A stretch of DNA of 5,736 nucleotides, from assembly GCA_900769035.1 (NCBI GenBank), contig CAAGFD010000001.1, positions 1 to 5,736 of the forward strand. Reading direction: 5' to 3'. The stretch is from Bacteroidales bacterium (GTDB lineage Bacteria; Bacteroidota; Bacteroidia; Bacteroidales; Paludibacteraceae). The stretch's first letter is position 1, and each line of letters starts with the position of its first letter. Made by a program: the position numbers and the translations under genes. This document shows, one piece after another, positions 1 to 5,664 of the stretch. The notes under the pieces are model-generated. The model searched no databases and was not told the origin of the DNA. It saw only the letters and a program-made list of their open reading frames with translations.

Positions 1-54
1 GTGTTAAGCCTATCGCTAGCGTTCATCCTGAGCCAGGATCAAACTCTTCATTGT
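1..54 (-). rRNA. rrs: 16S ribosomal RNA, 5' end only (partial)
   Basis: Read on the minus strand, this stretch contains the universal 16S 5' motif AGAGTTTGATCCTGGCTCAG (complement at 28-47), followed by GATGAACGCTAGCG and GGCTTAACAC, which is the usual Bacteroidales start of 16S rRNA. Counting back seven bases from the A of AGAGTTTG (E. coli position 8) puts the mature 5' end at about position 54. The gene leaves the window at the left edge, so only its first 54 bases are visible. The tandem promoters to its right show that this is the head of an rRNA operon transcribed leftward. The identification is certain; the exact processed 5' end may be off by a base or two. Confidence 0.97.
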
Positions 55-198
55 TTTATTTCCTAGCTTCATTCGCTTTATCCTCAAGTTTAACGGTCAG
101 GTTTTTCCTTTCCCTTATACTACATTTCGTTGTTTCATCTTTTCAAAGATCTCGTTGTTTCTCCAACATCGGAGCGTTGCTCCTTTTATTATCGAAAC
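55..198 (-). other. 16S rRNA 5' leader (transcribed spacer)
   Basis: This is the stretch between the inferred start of transcription from the proximal rRNA promoter (about position 198) and the mature 16S end. It holds no credible gene. On the minus strand it contains a short perfect hairpin, GGAGC-AAC-GCTCC (171-183), then a boxA-like sequence, then an A-rich run into 16S. Such leaders normally pair with the region behind the 16S 3' end for RNase III cutting and carry antitermination signals; the partner sequence lies outside the window. The leader boundaries are inferred from the promoter position. Confidence 0.7.
141..151 (-). promoter_or_regulatory. boxA-like antitermination element in the rRNA leader
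   Basis: The minus strand reads GATCTTTGAAA, which resembles the CTTT core of bacterial rRNA boxA (TGCTCTTTAACA in E. coli) and the TTCTTTGA element found in Bacteroidales 16S leaders. Its place, about 90 bases before the 16S start and downstream of both promoters, is right for binding the NusB/NusE antitermination complex. The match is to a short degenerate motif, so the call rests mostly on position. Confidence 0.4.
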
Positions 199-204
199 GG
201 ACTG

Positions 205-235
205 CAAAGTTATGCACTTTTTCTGAACTGACAAA
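205..235 (-). promoter_or_regulatory. rRNA operon promoter, proximal (P2)
   Basis: On the minus strand a -33 box TTTG (complement 232-235) is followed after exactly 19 bases by a -7 box TAACTTTG (complement 205-212). This matches the primary-sigma consensus of Bacteroides (TTTG, 19-21 bases, TAnnTTTG) at all specified positions. Transcription should start near position 198, giving a leader of about 145 bases before 16S rRNA. Confidence 0.85.
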
Positions 236-315
236 ATTTTTATCGAAAAAATTTTTCAAATTCTTTTTCAGTACCTTTTTGACTTTACTGCCACAATTGC
301 TCTCAATTGCGGATG

Positions 316-346
316 CAAAGGTACTGCTATTTTTTATACCTGCAAA
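316..346 (-). promoter_or_regulatory. rRNA operon promoter, distal (P1)
   Basis: A second complete Bacteroides-type promoter lies 111 bases upstream of P2: -33 TTTG (complement 343-346), a 19-base spacer and -7 TACCTTTG (complement 316-323). The DNA immediately upstream (about 349-375) is nearly all A and T, with long A/T runs, which would suit an UP-type element. Tandem promoters are usual for rRNA operons. Its start point should be near position 309. Confidence 0.83.
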
Positions 347-375
347 TTATTTCCAATCTTTTTTTTAAAATATTT

Positions 376-1067
376 TTTATTGCGCTGATTTTCAGATATA
401 AAAAGTCCAAAAAAATCTTGATTAAAATTTGTAATTCACCTAAAAACACCTCTATTCACGATATATTTGATGTATTTTACATGGTAGTTTTTCGCGTTTT
501 CGAATAATTTTGAGTAAACACTGAGATTATTTAATGGAGAATAAGAAGGGAAATAAGGTAATTTTTAACTTTAGAATGGCATCTTAATCGGAGTTATGAT
601 ACAAAAACAAGCAAAAAATCGGCTAAATGAAGAGAAAAATCAGAATATTTTGATGAAAAATTTTCCTATCAACCTGGAAACAGAGAAAAAATGGATACGA
701 TGAGATATCTTTACTATAAAAATCGGCGAGCCCCAAGGCGGTGTTATTTAATATTCCACATTATAATAATAGTAAATAATTTTTTTCATTGTATATCTCG
801 ATTCATCCTCGTACGTAGACATCGGAGCAATTAAGCAACTTCACAACAATTAATAACCATCATAACATTTAAGGGTTATCGCAGCATTTAAGGAATATAT
901 GGAGAATAAATTTAAGATTGGCACTACAAAGATTTATGCATATAGAGTAAAATTGTTAATTCTCAACATTATTGAATCAAACTTAAACATCTGATAATCA
1001 ACAAAAAGAGTAGCTACTATTTGTTGCTATAAAATAAAGTGTAACGATTTTAAAATGTTTTTTCATA
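376..1067. other. long A+T-rich intergenic region without a convincing gene
   Basis: This stretch of about 690 bases separates the rRNA promoters from the plus-strand phage-like ORF. Hand counts give only 25-28% G+C between 841 and 960. All three frames on each strand are broken by frequent stops. The longest plus-strand readings from an ATG are peptides of 17, 35, 44 and 31 codons (starting at 534, 596, 700 and 899), none recognisable as a protein. Visible structure is limited to a short direct repeat CATTTAAGG (866-874 and 885-893), an imperfect inverted repeat (999-1026) and a small G+C-rich patch near 723-742. It may be degraded former coding DNA, but that is inference. Confidence 0.6.
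999..1026. repeat. imperfect inverted repeat upstream of the phage-like ORF
   Basis: Outer arms CAACAAA (999-1005) and TTTGTTG (1020-1026) are perfect reverse complements. Between them lies the perfect palindrome AGTAGCTACT (1009-1018), its centre shifted by one base. No T-run follows on either strand, so it is a poor terminator. It ends 42 bases before the ATG at 1068 and could be an operator or only a chance dyad in A+T-rich DNA. Confidence 0.45.
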
Positions 1068-1334
1068 ATGGTAGAGGTTAGTAATGAACAGATAGAGTCG
1101 TGGAAAAGAGACCACGGGAAGGTGTACGTAGCGAAGGCGGAGGGGCTTGTGGGCTACTTCCGTAAGCCTACGCGCAAGGAGCTGAGCTATGCGATGACCC
1201 TAAGAGAGAAACCGCTAGAGATGACCGAGCGTGTGGCTACTCTTGCCGAGGTGGTGGGTGCGAGTGTTGGCGGTATGAATGCTGCGCTGGCGGCGACTAC
1301 TGTTTATTTCAGTGTTTTAATCATCAACAAATGA
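1068..1334 (+). CDS. small phage-like protein, probably a truncated remnant
   Basis: This 88-aa ORF is the only plus-strand gene accepted here. Residues 8-43 (IESWKRDHGKVYVAKAEG, then GYFRKPTRKELSYAM) resemble, from memory, the N terminus of small phage tail-assembly-chaperone-like proteins in Bacteroidales prophages. The CWLGG-type segment I would expect afterwards is absent, and the C terminus is an alanine- and valine-rich stretch followed by residues that merely read through the opposite gene's end. G+C is about 59% over 1101-1300, far above both flanks, which points to transfer. There are no neighbouring phage genes, no Shine-Dalgarno and no convincing promoter. The start is the first ATG after an in-frame TAA at 1035-1037. 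The last 31 bases overlap the DUF454 gene tail to tail. Possibly unexpressed; the phage assignment is tentative. Confidence 0.5.
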   Translation: MVEVSNEQIESWKRDHGKVYVAKAEGLVGYFRKPTRKELSYAMTLREKPLEMTERVATLAEVVGASVGGMNAALAATTVYFSVLIINK

Positions 1335-1663
1335 ATAGTAACTGCCAAAGCAATACACAATAACAAAATACGTAGCCAAAGCATGCTTACTAAAAATACG
1401 GAAATTAGTATCGTCACCCAAAGCAAAGAGATAGAAACTATTTTGGATTTAAGAGGAATAGCTTTATACCTTACATAATTATTAATGTATGGTCCGAGAT
1501 ACTTATTATTCAAAAGCCACACTCTCATTTTCGGATTACCTTTATAAAAGAGCCAAGCAGCCAAAAGAAGCCATGGTGTAGTAGGTAAAACCGGCAAAAA
1601 AATTCCGATTACGGCAAAAAATACGCACAATATACCACACACGGTTAAAATTTGATTCATCAT
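1304..1663 (-). CDS. DUF454 (YbaN-like) inner-membrane protein
   Basis: This 119-aa protein carries the DUF454 signature: a first hydrophobic segment (about residues 5-24), then LPVLPTTPWLLLAAW (23-37), a polar stretch with NPKMRVWLLNNKYLGPYI (43-60), the family pattern of basic residues before IPLKSK (69-74), and two more membrane segments (about 75-95 and 97-115). Length and the end IHLLMIKTLK match what I recall of Bacteroides members, so it looks complete. The biochemical role of the family is unknown. Two adjacent ATG codons (1661-1663 and 1658-1660) could start it; the upstream one is used here. It begins 65 bases after the Gate-domain gene on the same strand with no terminator between, so the two are probably co-transcribed. 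No terminator is visible after its stop, where a foreign G+C-rich island begins. Confidence 0.85.
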   Translation of the reverse strand: MMNQILTVCGILCVFFAVIGIFLPVLPTTPWLLLAAWLFYKGNPKMRVWLLNNKYLGPYINNYVRYKAIPLKSKIVSISLLWVTILISVFLVSMLWLRILLLCIALAVTIHLLMIKTLK

Positions 1664-1728
1664 AATATTAGCTAATTCTTTTTCTCTATGTTTTTAATCG
1701 TTGATACACACTTTTTTACAAAAACAGA

Positions 1729-2670
1729 CTACCTTTCGTTTTTCAGTTTTCTCTTATCAAAAAATTTGCCTATCCACACAATAATCAAAGCAAAAATAAA
1801 ACGCGGAATAATCAAATAATACCAAGAAACACCCATCATCATAAAGATTGCGGTATCTTCTATAAGAGAATGATTTACAGCAATATGCCTATTTAACCCG
1901 CGATAATCCGAAGCATTACCACCCTCTTCTTCCAATATTTGTTTCATTATTCCGGCTCCATAAGCCAACCCAACAGTCTGTGCAACAAGCCAAATATAAG
2001 AGACTTCCGCTGATAATCCTAAGAACCTCATAAAGCCCCCGAGCATACGTTGTAACTTATCGATAATACCCCACTTTTTCAAAAAATATTGTAGTAGCAT
2101 CAACGCAGTAATAATTATCCATATTTTAAAGCATAGCTTTAGAGTAGAAATCGCCCAATTGGATAAAGTAGCAAAAAAAGATACGTCTTCAGAGGTAGCA
2201 ACGGCTACTGAAGACTTAATAAGGGAGAGTGAATCGGGCAAAATCAAATTAAGTAAAAAGCCTCCAAGAATACTGAAACCAATTCTAAGTGGTGCAGAGA
2301 CATAAGCGGGCATGCCGATTAATTTTTGCACGCTACATTCCACAATCAAATTATGAGAAATGAGGCACATCAAAGCAAGAATTGTAGTTTGCCTAAGGTC
2401 TAAAGCGAGCGTTCCGATGATAGAAATCGGTGCATATAATGGTAACAATACGCTGGAGAAATAAACGATAGATGCTTGACCTTCAAGCCCTAAGTATTTA
2501 AACAACGGAGTAAAAACAAGTGCTATATATTCAACAACGCCCCAATATTGCAATAATGTAACGATAAACGAAGCCGGTACAATTATTTTAATTATCCAAA
2601 TAGAGGTTTTAAGGGCTTTATACAGCACGCTATCCTTATCAATTTTCACTTTAATCAACTCTAATTTCAC
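1729..2670 (-). CDS. nucleoside-recognition (Gate) domain membrane protein
   Basis: This 313-aa polytopic membrane protein has two copies of a Gate-type module (nucleoside recognition domain, also found in SpmA/SpmB, FeoB and nucleoside transporters). The first runs over about residues 20-145 with SHNLIVE at 105-111; the second over about 175-300 with NHSLIEDT at 266-273 followed by a PR-containing membrane segment. The paired SHN/NHS motifs suggest internal pseudo-symmetry. Substrate is unknown; the domain name does not prove nucleoside binding, and a transport or gating role is inference. The start is a GTG at 2668-2670, six codons after an in-frame TAG; there is no nearby ATG in frame that would keep the first membrane segment. 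It has its own promoter, follows the mdh terminator and is probably co-transcribed with the DUF454 gene. Confidence 0.85.
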   Translation of the reverse strand: MKLELIKVKIDKDSVLYKALKTSIWIIKIIVPASFIVTLLQYWGVVEYIALVFTPLFKYLGLEGQASIVYFSSVLLPLYAPISIIGTLALDLRQTTILALMCLISHNLIVECSVQKLIGMPAYVSAPLRIGFSILGGFLLNLILPDSLSLIKSSVAVATSEDVSFFATLSNWAISTLKLCFKIWIIITALMLLQYFLKKWGIIDKLQRMLGGFMRFLGLSAEVSYIWLVAQTVGLAYGAGIMKQILEEEGGNASDYRGLNRHIAVNHSLIEDTAIFMMMGVSWYYLIIPRFIFALIIVWIGKFFDKRKLKNER

Positions 2671-2700
2671 TAAAAATACAATAATCTATAAACAAGAAAG

Positions 2701-2717
2701 GGCAGCATAGCGCTACC
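2701..2717 (-). other. small hairpin in the leader of the Gate-domain gene
   Basis: The minus strand reads GGTAGC-GCTAT-GCTGCC, a six-pair stem with one T-G wobble and a five-base loop, about 30 bases before the GTG start. It stands out as a G+C-rich patch in an A+T-rich leader of roughly 87 bases. No known riboswitch fold is recognisable. A translational control element is possible but unsupported. Confidence 0.35.
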
Positions 2718-2764
2718 ACAATCTTTTTACTAACCTCAAATCTAATACTATGAAAACACGAGCG

Positions 2765-2794
2765 CAAAGGTAATACATTTTTTTATTTCCACAA
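2765..2794 (-). promoter_or_regulatory. promoter of the Gate-domain/DUF454 operon
   Basis: On the minus strand TTG (complement 2792-2794) is followed after 19 bases by TACCTTTG (complement 2765-2772), the Bacteroides primary-sigma pattern. It lies just past the mdh terminator, so the downstream pair of genes should be transcribed independently of mdh. Transcription would start near 2757, leaving a leader of about 87 bases. Confidence 0.78.
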
Positions 2795-2817
2795 TGATAT
2801 ATGAAAAATTTTGATTT

Positions 2818-2857
2818 AAACAAAAAAAAATCGGACATGCCAAAGGCACATCCGATT
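2818..2857 (-). terminator. intrinsic terminator of mdh
   Basis: Read on the minus strand, AATCGGA and TCCGATT form a seven-pair outer stem. A two-base TG/TG mismatch and a four-pair inner stem TGCC/GGCA close on a TTT loop. A run of T follows directly, interrupted once by G. The hairpin starts 25 bases behind the mdh stop codon, the right place to end that transcript. Confidence 0.85.
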
Positions 2858-2882
2858 AAATTCATATTATTGAAATACTCAA

Positions 2883-3827
2883 TTATTTAATAAGACCTGT
2901 TTCGTAAAGAACGCTATTTGTTTTACGAACAGCAGCTTCTGAAGCGGCAAGTTTAGCTTTTTCATCTTCGTTGAGCTCGAGTTCAACAATACGTTCGATA
3001 CCGTTTTTGCCAAGGATTACAGGAACGCCGATCATGATATCTTTCATACCATATTCGCCATCAAGGTAAGCGGCACAAGTAATCATCTTACCTTGATTTT
3101 TGATTATAGACTCTGCAACAGAAGCAGCGGCAGCACCCGGAGCCATCCAAGCAGAAGTACCGAGAAGACCTGTAAGAGTAGCACCACCAACCATTGTAGA
3201 TTTAACTACTTCTTCGATTTTCTCTTTAGAAAGGAAATTAGTGATAGGCATACCTTTATAAGTAGCGATACGATCGAGAGGAATCATGGTAGTATCACCG
3301 TGACCACCGATTACGATACCTTCTACTTCGTTTGCATTGCAACCGATAGCTTGGCTAATGAAATATTTGAAACGTGAGCTATCGAGAGCACCACCCATAC
3401 CGATAACGCGGTTACGAGGCAAACCAAGAGTTTTGTAAGTAAGGAATGCCATTGGATCCATAGGGTTAGCTACGATAACAAGGATTGCATTAGGAGAGAA
3501 TTTCAAGCAGCTTTCTGCAACACTTTTTACGATGCCGGCGTTAACACCGATAAGCTCTTCACGAGTCATACCAGGTTTACGAGGAATACCTGAAGTGATA
3601 ATAACTACATCTGAATTAGCAGTTTGTGAATAGTCGTTAGTTACACCTTTCACTACTGTATCAAAACCCATTAATTGTGCAGTTTGCATGATATCCATAG
3701 CTTTACCTTCTGCAAAACCTTCTTTGATATCAATAAGAACAACTTCGTTGGCAACTTCATTTACAGCCAACACATTGGCACATGTAGCACCTACGTTACC
3801 TGCACCTACAACCGTTACTTTAGACAT
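2883..3827 (-). CDS. mdh: malate dehydrogenase, NAD-dependent, LDH-like type
   Basis: Malate dehydrogenase interconverts malate and oxaloacetate with NAD in the cytoplasm; in anaerobic Bacteroidales it mainly serves the reductive branch toward fumarate and succinate. The 314-aa length is typical. The Rossmann motif GAGNVG is at 8-13 and Asp33 at the end of the second strand favours NAD over NADP. The mobile loop IPRKPGMTR (81-89) has Arg83 where lactate dehydrogenases have Gln, marking malate specificity, with Arg89 as the second substrate arginine. Asn121, the LDSSR motif with Asp149 and Arg152, and His176 in GGHGD complete the active site. The whole sequence reads very close to Bacteroides Mdh. 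It is monocistronic: its own promoter lies upstream and a clear terminator downstream. No Shine-Dalgarno precedes the ATG, only an A-rich leader. No TCA-cycle neighbours are present. Confidence 0.97.
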   Translation of the reverse strand: MSKVTVVGAGNVGATCANVLAVNEVANEVVLIDIKEGFAEGKAMDIMQTAQLMGFDTVVKGVTNDYSQTANSDVVIITSGIPRKPGMTREELIGVNAGIVKSVAESCLKFSPNAILVIVANPMDPMAFLTYKTLGLPRNRVIGMGGALDSSRFKYFISQAIGCNANEVEGIVIGGHGDTTMIPLDRIATYKGMPITNFLSKEKIEEVVKSTMVGGATLTGLLGTSAWMAPGAAAASVAESIIKNQGKMITCAAYLDGEYGMKDIMIGVPVILGKNGIERIVELELNEDEKAKLAASEAAVRKTNSVLYETGLIK

Positions 3828-3893
3828 GATTTTTTGTATTAATGTTTATATAATTAATTGTAAATAATTCTATACAATTGGATAATTCCGCTA

Positions 3894-3925
3894 CAAAGGT
3901 ACGTTTTAAAAATGGAATAAAGAAA
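3894..3925 (-). promoter_or_regulatory. promoter of mdh
   Basis: The minus strand carries a perfect -7 box TACCTTTG (complement 3894-3901). The -33 region is weaker: TTTC (complement 3922-3925) at a 20-base spacing. Transcription should start near 3887, giving a leader of about 60 bases before the mdh ATG. The -7 box is convincing; the -33 assignment is less so. Confidence 0.65.
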
Positions 3926-4051
3926 TTTTTCCTTATTATTTTTTAGTCGACCAAAACAAATTTAACACCTTATAAATCAGCTATATAAAATATCAAAATT
4001 ATTATTTACTTAAAAACAGAACCTTTTTTTCGAGAAAAAACGCTAATAATT

Positions 4052-4071
4052 TTTCAAGATTTTGCTTGAAA
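4052..4071 (-). terminator. possible weak terminator behind the MATE gene
   Basis: Starting a few bases after the MATE stop codon, the minus strand forms TTTCAAG-CAAAAT-CTTGAAA, a seven-pair stem with a six-base loop. The T-run expected directly behind it is poor (AATTATT), with a T6 stretch only about a dozen bases later. It may end the transcript inefficiently. No better candidate exists before the mdh promoter. Confidence 0.4.
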
Positions 4072-4074
4072 CAC

Positions 4075-5457
4075 TCATGATTCGGAAGATTTACGCATAG
4101 TATCGTCCACATAATCTCCACCATCTATAAGCTTGAAATCTCTTACATATCTGATTCTAAAAAGGAAAGCGGCAGTAGACAATCCTCCAATAAAGCCTGC
4201 CCAAATACCCAACGGACCCCAATTACAAACAAAAGCCAACACATATCCTAACGGCAGATTAATTACCAAATAAGACACAAATGCCACATACATAGTAATT
4301 TTCACATCTTTAATACCTCTAAGTATTCCGGCTCCTACAACTTGCATTCCGTCGAAGATTTGATATATTCCTACGGCAATAAGTATCTCTGCTCCAATCA
4401 TTATCACATTATCATCTACAGAGAAAAGGTGCATAAGCGGAAATCTCAACACACAAAACAGCACTCCCATCACCACAGTTACCAGCAAACAGAGATGTAC
4501 GGAAGCATTTGCCGCCATTTTCATCGATTTAAAATCTCTTGCTCCAAACTGGTGACTAACTCTTATCGTTGTTGCATTAGCAATTCCGAGCAGAATAGTA
4601 AAGGCTACCATACTAATATTGGAGCAGATTTGATGACTTGCCATAGCAGTAGCACCTATCCATCCCATCATTATACCGGACAATGAAAAAGCCGACACTT
4701 CCAATAAAGTATGTACAGCAATAGGGGTGCCTACTTTATAAAGTTCTTTTTGCTCTTTTATACTAAATAGGTTTGAAAATATATTTTGATGATATACCCT
4801 CCAACGTTTCACAAAGCAGAGGTAAATAACGAAGAGCACTACTAACATAATACGAGAAATAAGTGTAGCAATACCGGCTCCTACAACTCCCAATTCCGGG
4901 AATCCGAATTTACCATAAATTAAAAAGTAATTAAACACTATATTTATCACGTTGGAAACGAGGGTAATAGTCATAGCAACAGCAGTATTTCCAAGACCTT
5001 CGAGCCACTGTTTAAAGACAAAAAAGAGAGAATTCGGTAGCAAGCTAAGGATAAGAATCAGGAAATATTGTTTGGCAAAAACCACTACTTCAGGGTCTTG
5101 CCCCATATAAGGCATAAAGAATCTAACGACGTATAAAACTATCCCTATTACTATTGAAACATAAATAGCCATATACATCATATTTGCGAAGAAGCGACTG
5201 ATTTGCACATTCTCACCACGGGAGTACAATTGTCCTATAATAGGGGTGCCACCCATTAGTAAACCGCTTACAAAGAGAGACCCAAGTAAAAAGATAGATG
5301 TAGAAAAGGCGACAGCGGCAAGCTCTACAGTTCCTAACCTGCCCACCATCAAGGTATCAATAATCTGAACAAATGTAGTACCCATACTCGACATAATAAT
5401 CGGGATGGCGATTTTTAAATTACGATGATAAAATGGCAGATACTCTTTTAAAAACAT
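4075..5457 (-). CDS. MATE-family multidrug/cation antiporter (NorM-like)
   Basis: This 460-aa protein is a full-length multidrug and toxic compound extrusion transporter: twelve predicted membrane segments in two six-helix bundles, which expel cationic drugs and similar compounds across the inner membrane in exchange for Na+ or H+. The N-lobe signature IIDTLMVGRLG (32-42) has Asp34, GLGNTAVAM (154-162) follows in helix 5, and the linker lies at about 222-243. The C-lobe has Glu253 in TLLEVSAF and Asp369 in FDGMQVVGAGILRG (368-381), matching by motif the acidic cation-site residues of NorM. Residues 436-460 form a short charged cytoplasmic tail. Substrates cannot be read from sequence, so no symbol is given. 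It follows the tRNA terminator by about 50 bases and stands alone. No Shine-Dalgarno precedes the ATG. Nothing suggests damage. Confidence 0.93.
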   Translation of the reverse strand: MFLKEYLPFYHRNLKIAIPIIMSSMGTTFVQIIDTLMVGRLGTVELAAVAFSTSIFLLGSLFVSGLLMGGTPIIGQLYSRGENVQISRFFANMMYMAIYVSIVIGIVLYVVRFFMPYMGQDPEVVVFAKQYFLILILSLLPNSLFFVFKQWLEGLGNTAVAMTITLVSNVINIVFNYFLIYGKFGFPELGVVGAGIATLISRIMLVVLFVIYLCFVKRWRVYHQNIFSNLFSIKEQKELYKVGTPIAVHTLLEVSAFSLSGIMMGWIGATAMASHQICSNISMVAFTILLGIANATTIRVSHQFGARDFKSMKMAANASVHLCLLVTVVMGVLFCVLRFPLMHLFSVDDNVIMIGAEILIAVGIYQIFDGMQVVGAGILRGIKDVKITMYVAFVSYLVINLPLGYVLAFVCNWGPLGIWAGFIGGLSTAAFLFRIRYVRDFKLIDGGDYVDDTMRKSSES

Positions 5458-5472
5458 ACAGATTAAGAATTT

Positions 5473-5503
5473 AGATTATACATAAAGAATGACACATCAC
5501 AAA
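5473..5503 (-). promoter_or_regulatory. possible promoter of the MATE gene
   Basis: On the minus strand TTTG (complement 5500-5503) is followed after 19 bases by TATAATCT (complement 5473-5480), a partial fit to TAnnTTTG. The -33 box touches the T-run of the tRNA terminator, and the start point would leave only about ten bases before the ATG. The spacing is right but the -7 match is imperfect. Confidence 0.35.
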
Positions 5504-5506
5504 ACA

Positions 5507-5540
5507 AAATAGACCACATATAATAGTATGTGGTCTATTT
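5507..5540 (-). terminator. intrinsic terminator of the tRNA-Asn cluster
   Basis: AAATAGACCACATA (5507-5520) and TATGTGGTCTATTT (5527-5540) are perfect 14-base reverse complements around a six-base loop. On the minus strand the stem is followed by TGTTTTG, completing the T-rich tract. It lies 10 bases past the 3' end of the last tRNA and separates it from the MATE gene. Confidence 0.85.
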
Positions 5541-5550
5541 CAAAATTAAG

Positions 5551-5624
5551 CTCTCCCTCTTGGACTTGAACCAAGGACCCTCTGATTAACAGTCAGATGC
5601 TCTAACCAACTGAGCTAAGGAAGA
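5551..5624 (-). tRNA. tRNA-Asn (anticodon GTT), complete
   Basis: The minus strand folds into a standard 74-base cloverleaf. The acceptor stem is TCTTCCT (5' side, complement 5618-5624) with AGGGAGA (complement 5552-5558), seven pairs including one T-G. The D stem is GCTC/GAGC. The anticodon stem TCTGA/TCAGA holds the loop CTGTTAA with GTT, reading AAC and AAU codons. The T stem is CTTGG/CCAAG with a TTCAAGT loop. The discriminator base is G, as expected for tRNA-Asn. The 3' CCA is not encoded and must be added by CCA-transferase. It is the promoter-distal member of a tandem pair. Confidence 0.96.
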
Positions 5625-5664
5625 ATACTTTTAAACTATTGTAGCGAGGAGCTACGTGAGATTG

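Noticed and set aside
171..189. Hairpin GGAGC-GTT-GCTCC followed by TTTTATT on the plus strand, like a terminator
   Set aside because: No plus-strand gene ends here; on the minus strand it is simply a leader hairpin of the rRNA transcript, without a T-run.
51..368. Plus-strand ORF of 105 codons opposite the rRNA leader
   Set aside because: It is antisense to the 16S leader and both rRNA promoters; the translation is a phenylalanine- and serine-rich product of A/T runs with no recognisable domain.
307..507. Plus-strand ORF of 66 codons
   Set aside because: It overlaps the distal rRNA promoter and A+T-rich upstream DNA; low-complexity hydrophobic translation without family resemblance.
866..893. 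Direct repeat CATTTAAGG, two copies 19 bases apart
   Set aside because: Only two short copies in A+T-rich DNA; too little for a CRISPR, iteron or target-site claim.
534..994. Mini-ORFs of 17 codons at 534 and 31 codons at 899, both beginning with ATGGAGAATAA
   Set aside because: The shared first eleven bases are curious, but the peptides share only the first four residues (MENK), resemble no known protein and have no promoter or ribosome site.
3093..3377. Plus-strand ORF of 94 codons
   Set aside because: It lies wholly inside mdh on the opposite strand and reads as its shadow.
4342..4686. Plus-strand ORF of 114 codons
   Set aside because: It is antisense to the MATE transporter gene; the histidine- and serine-rich translation is typical of a shadow frame.
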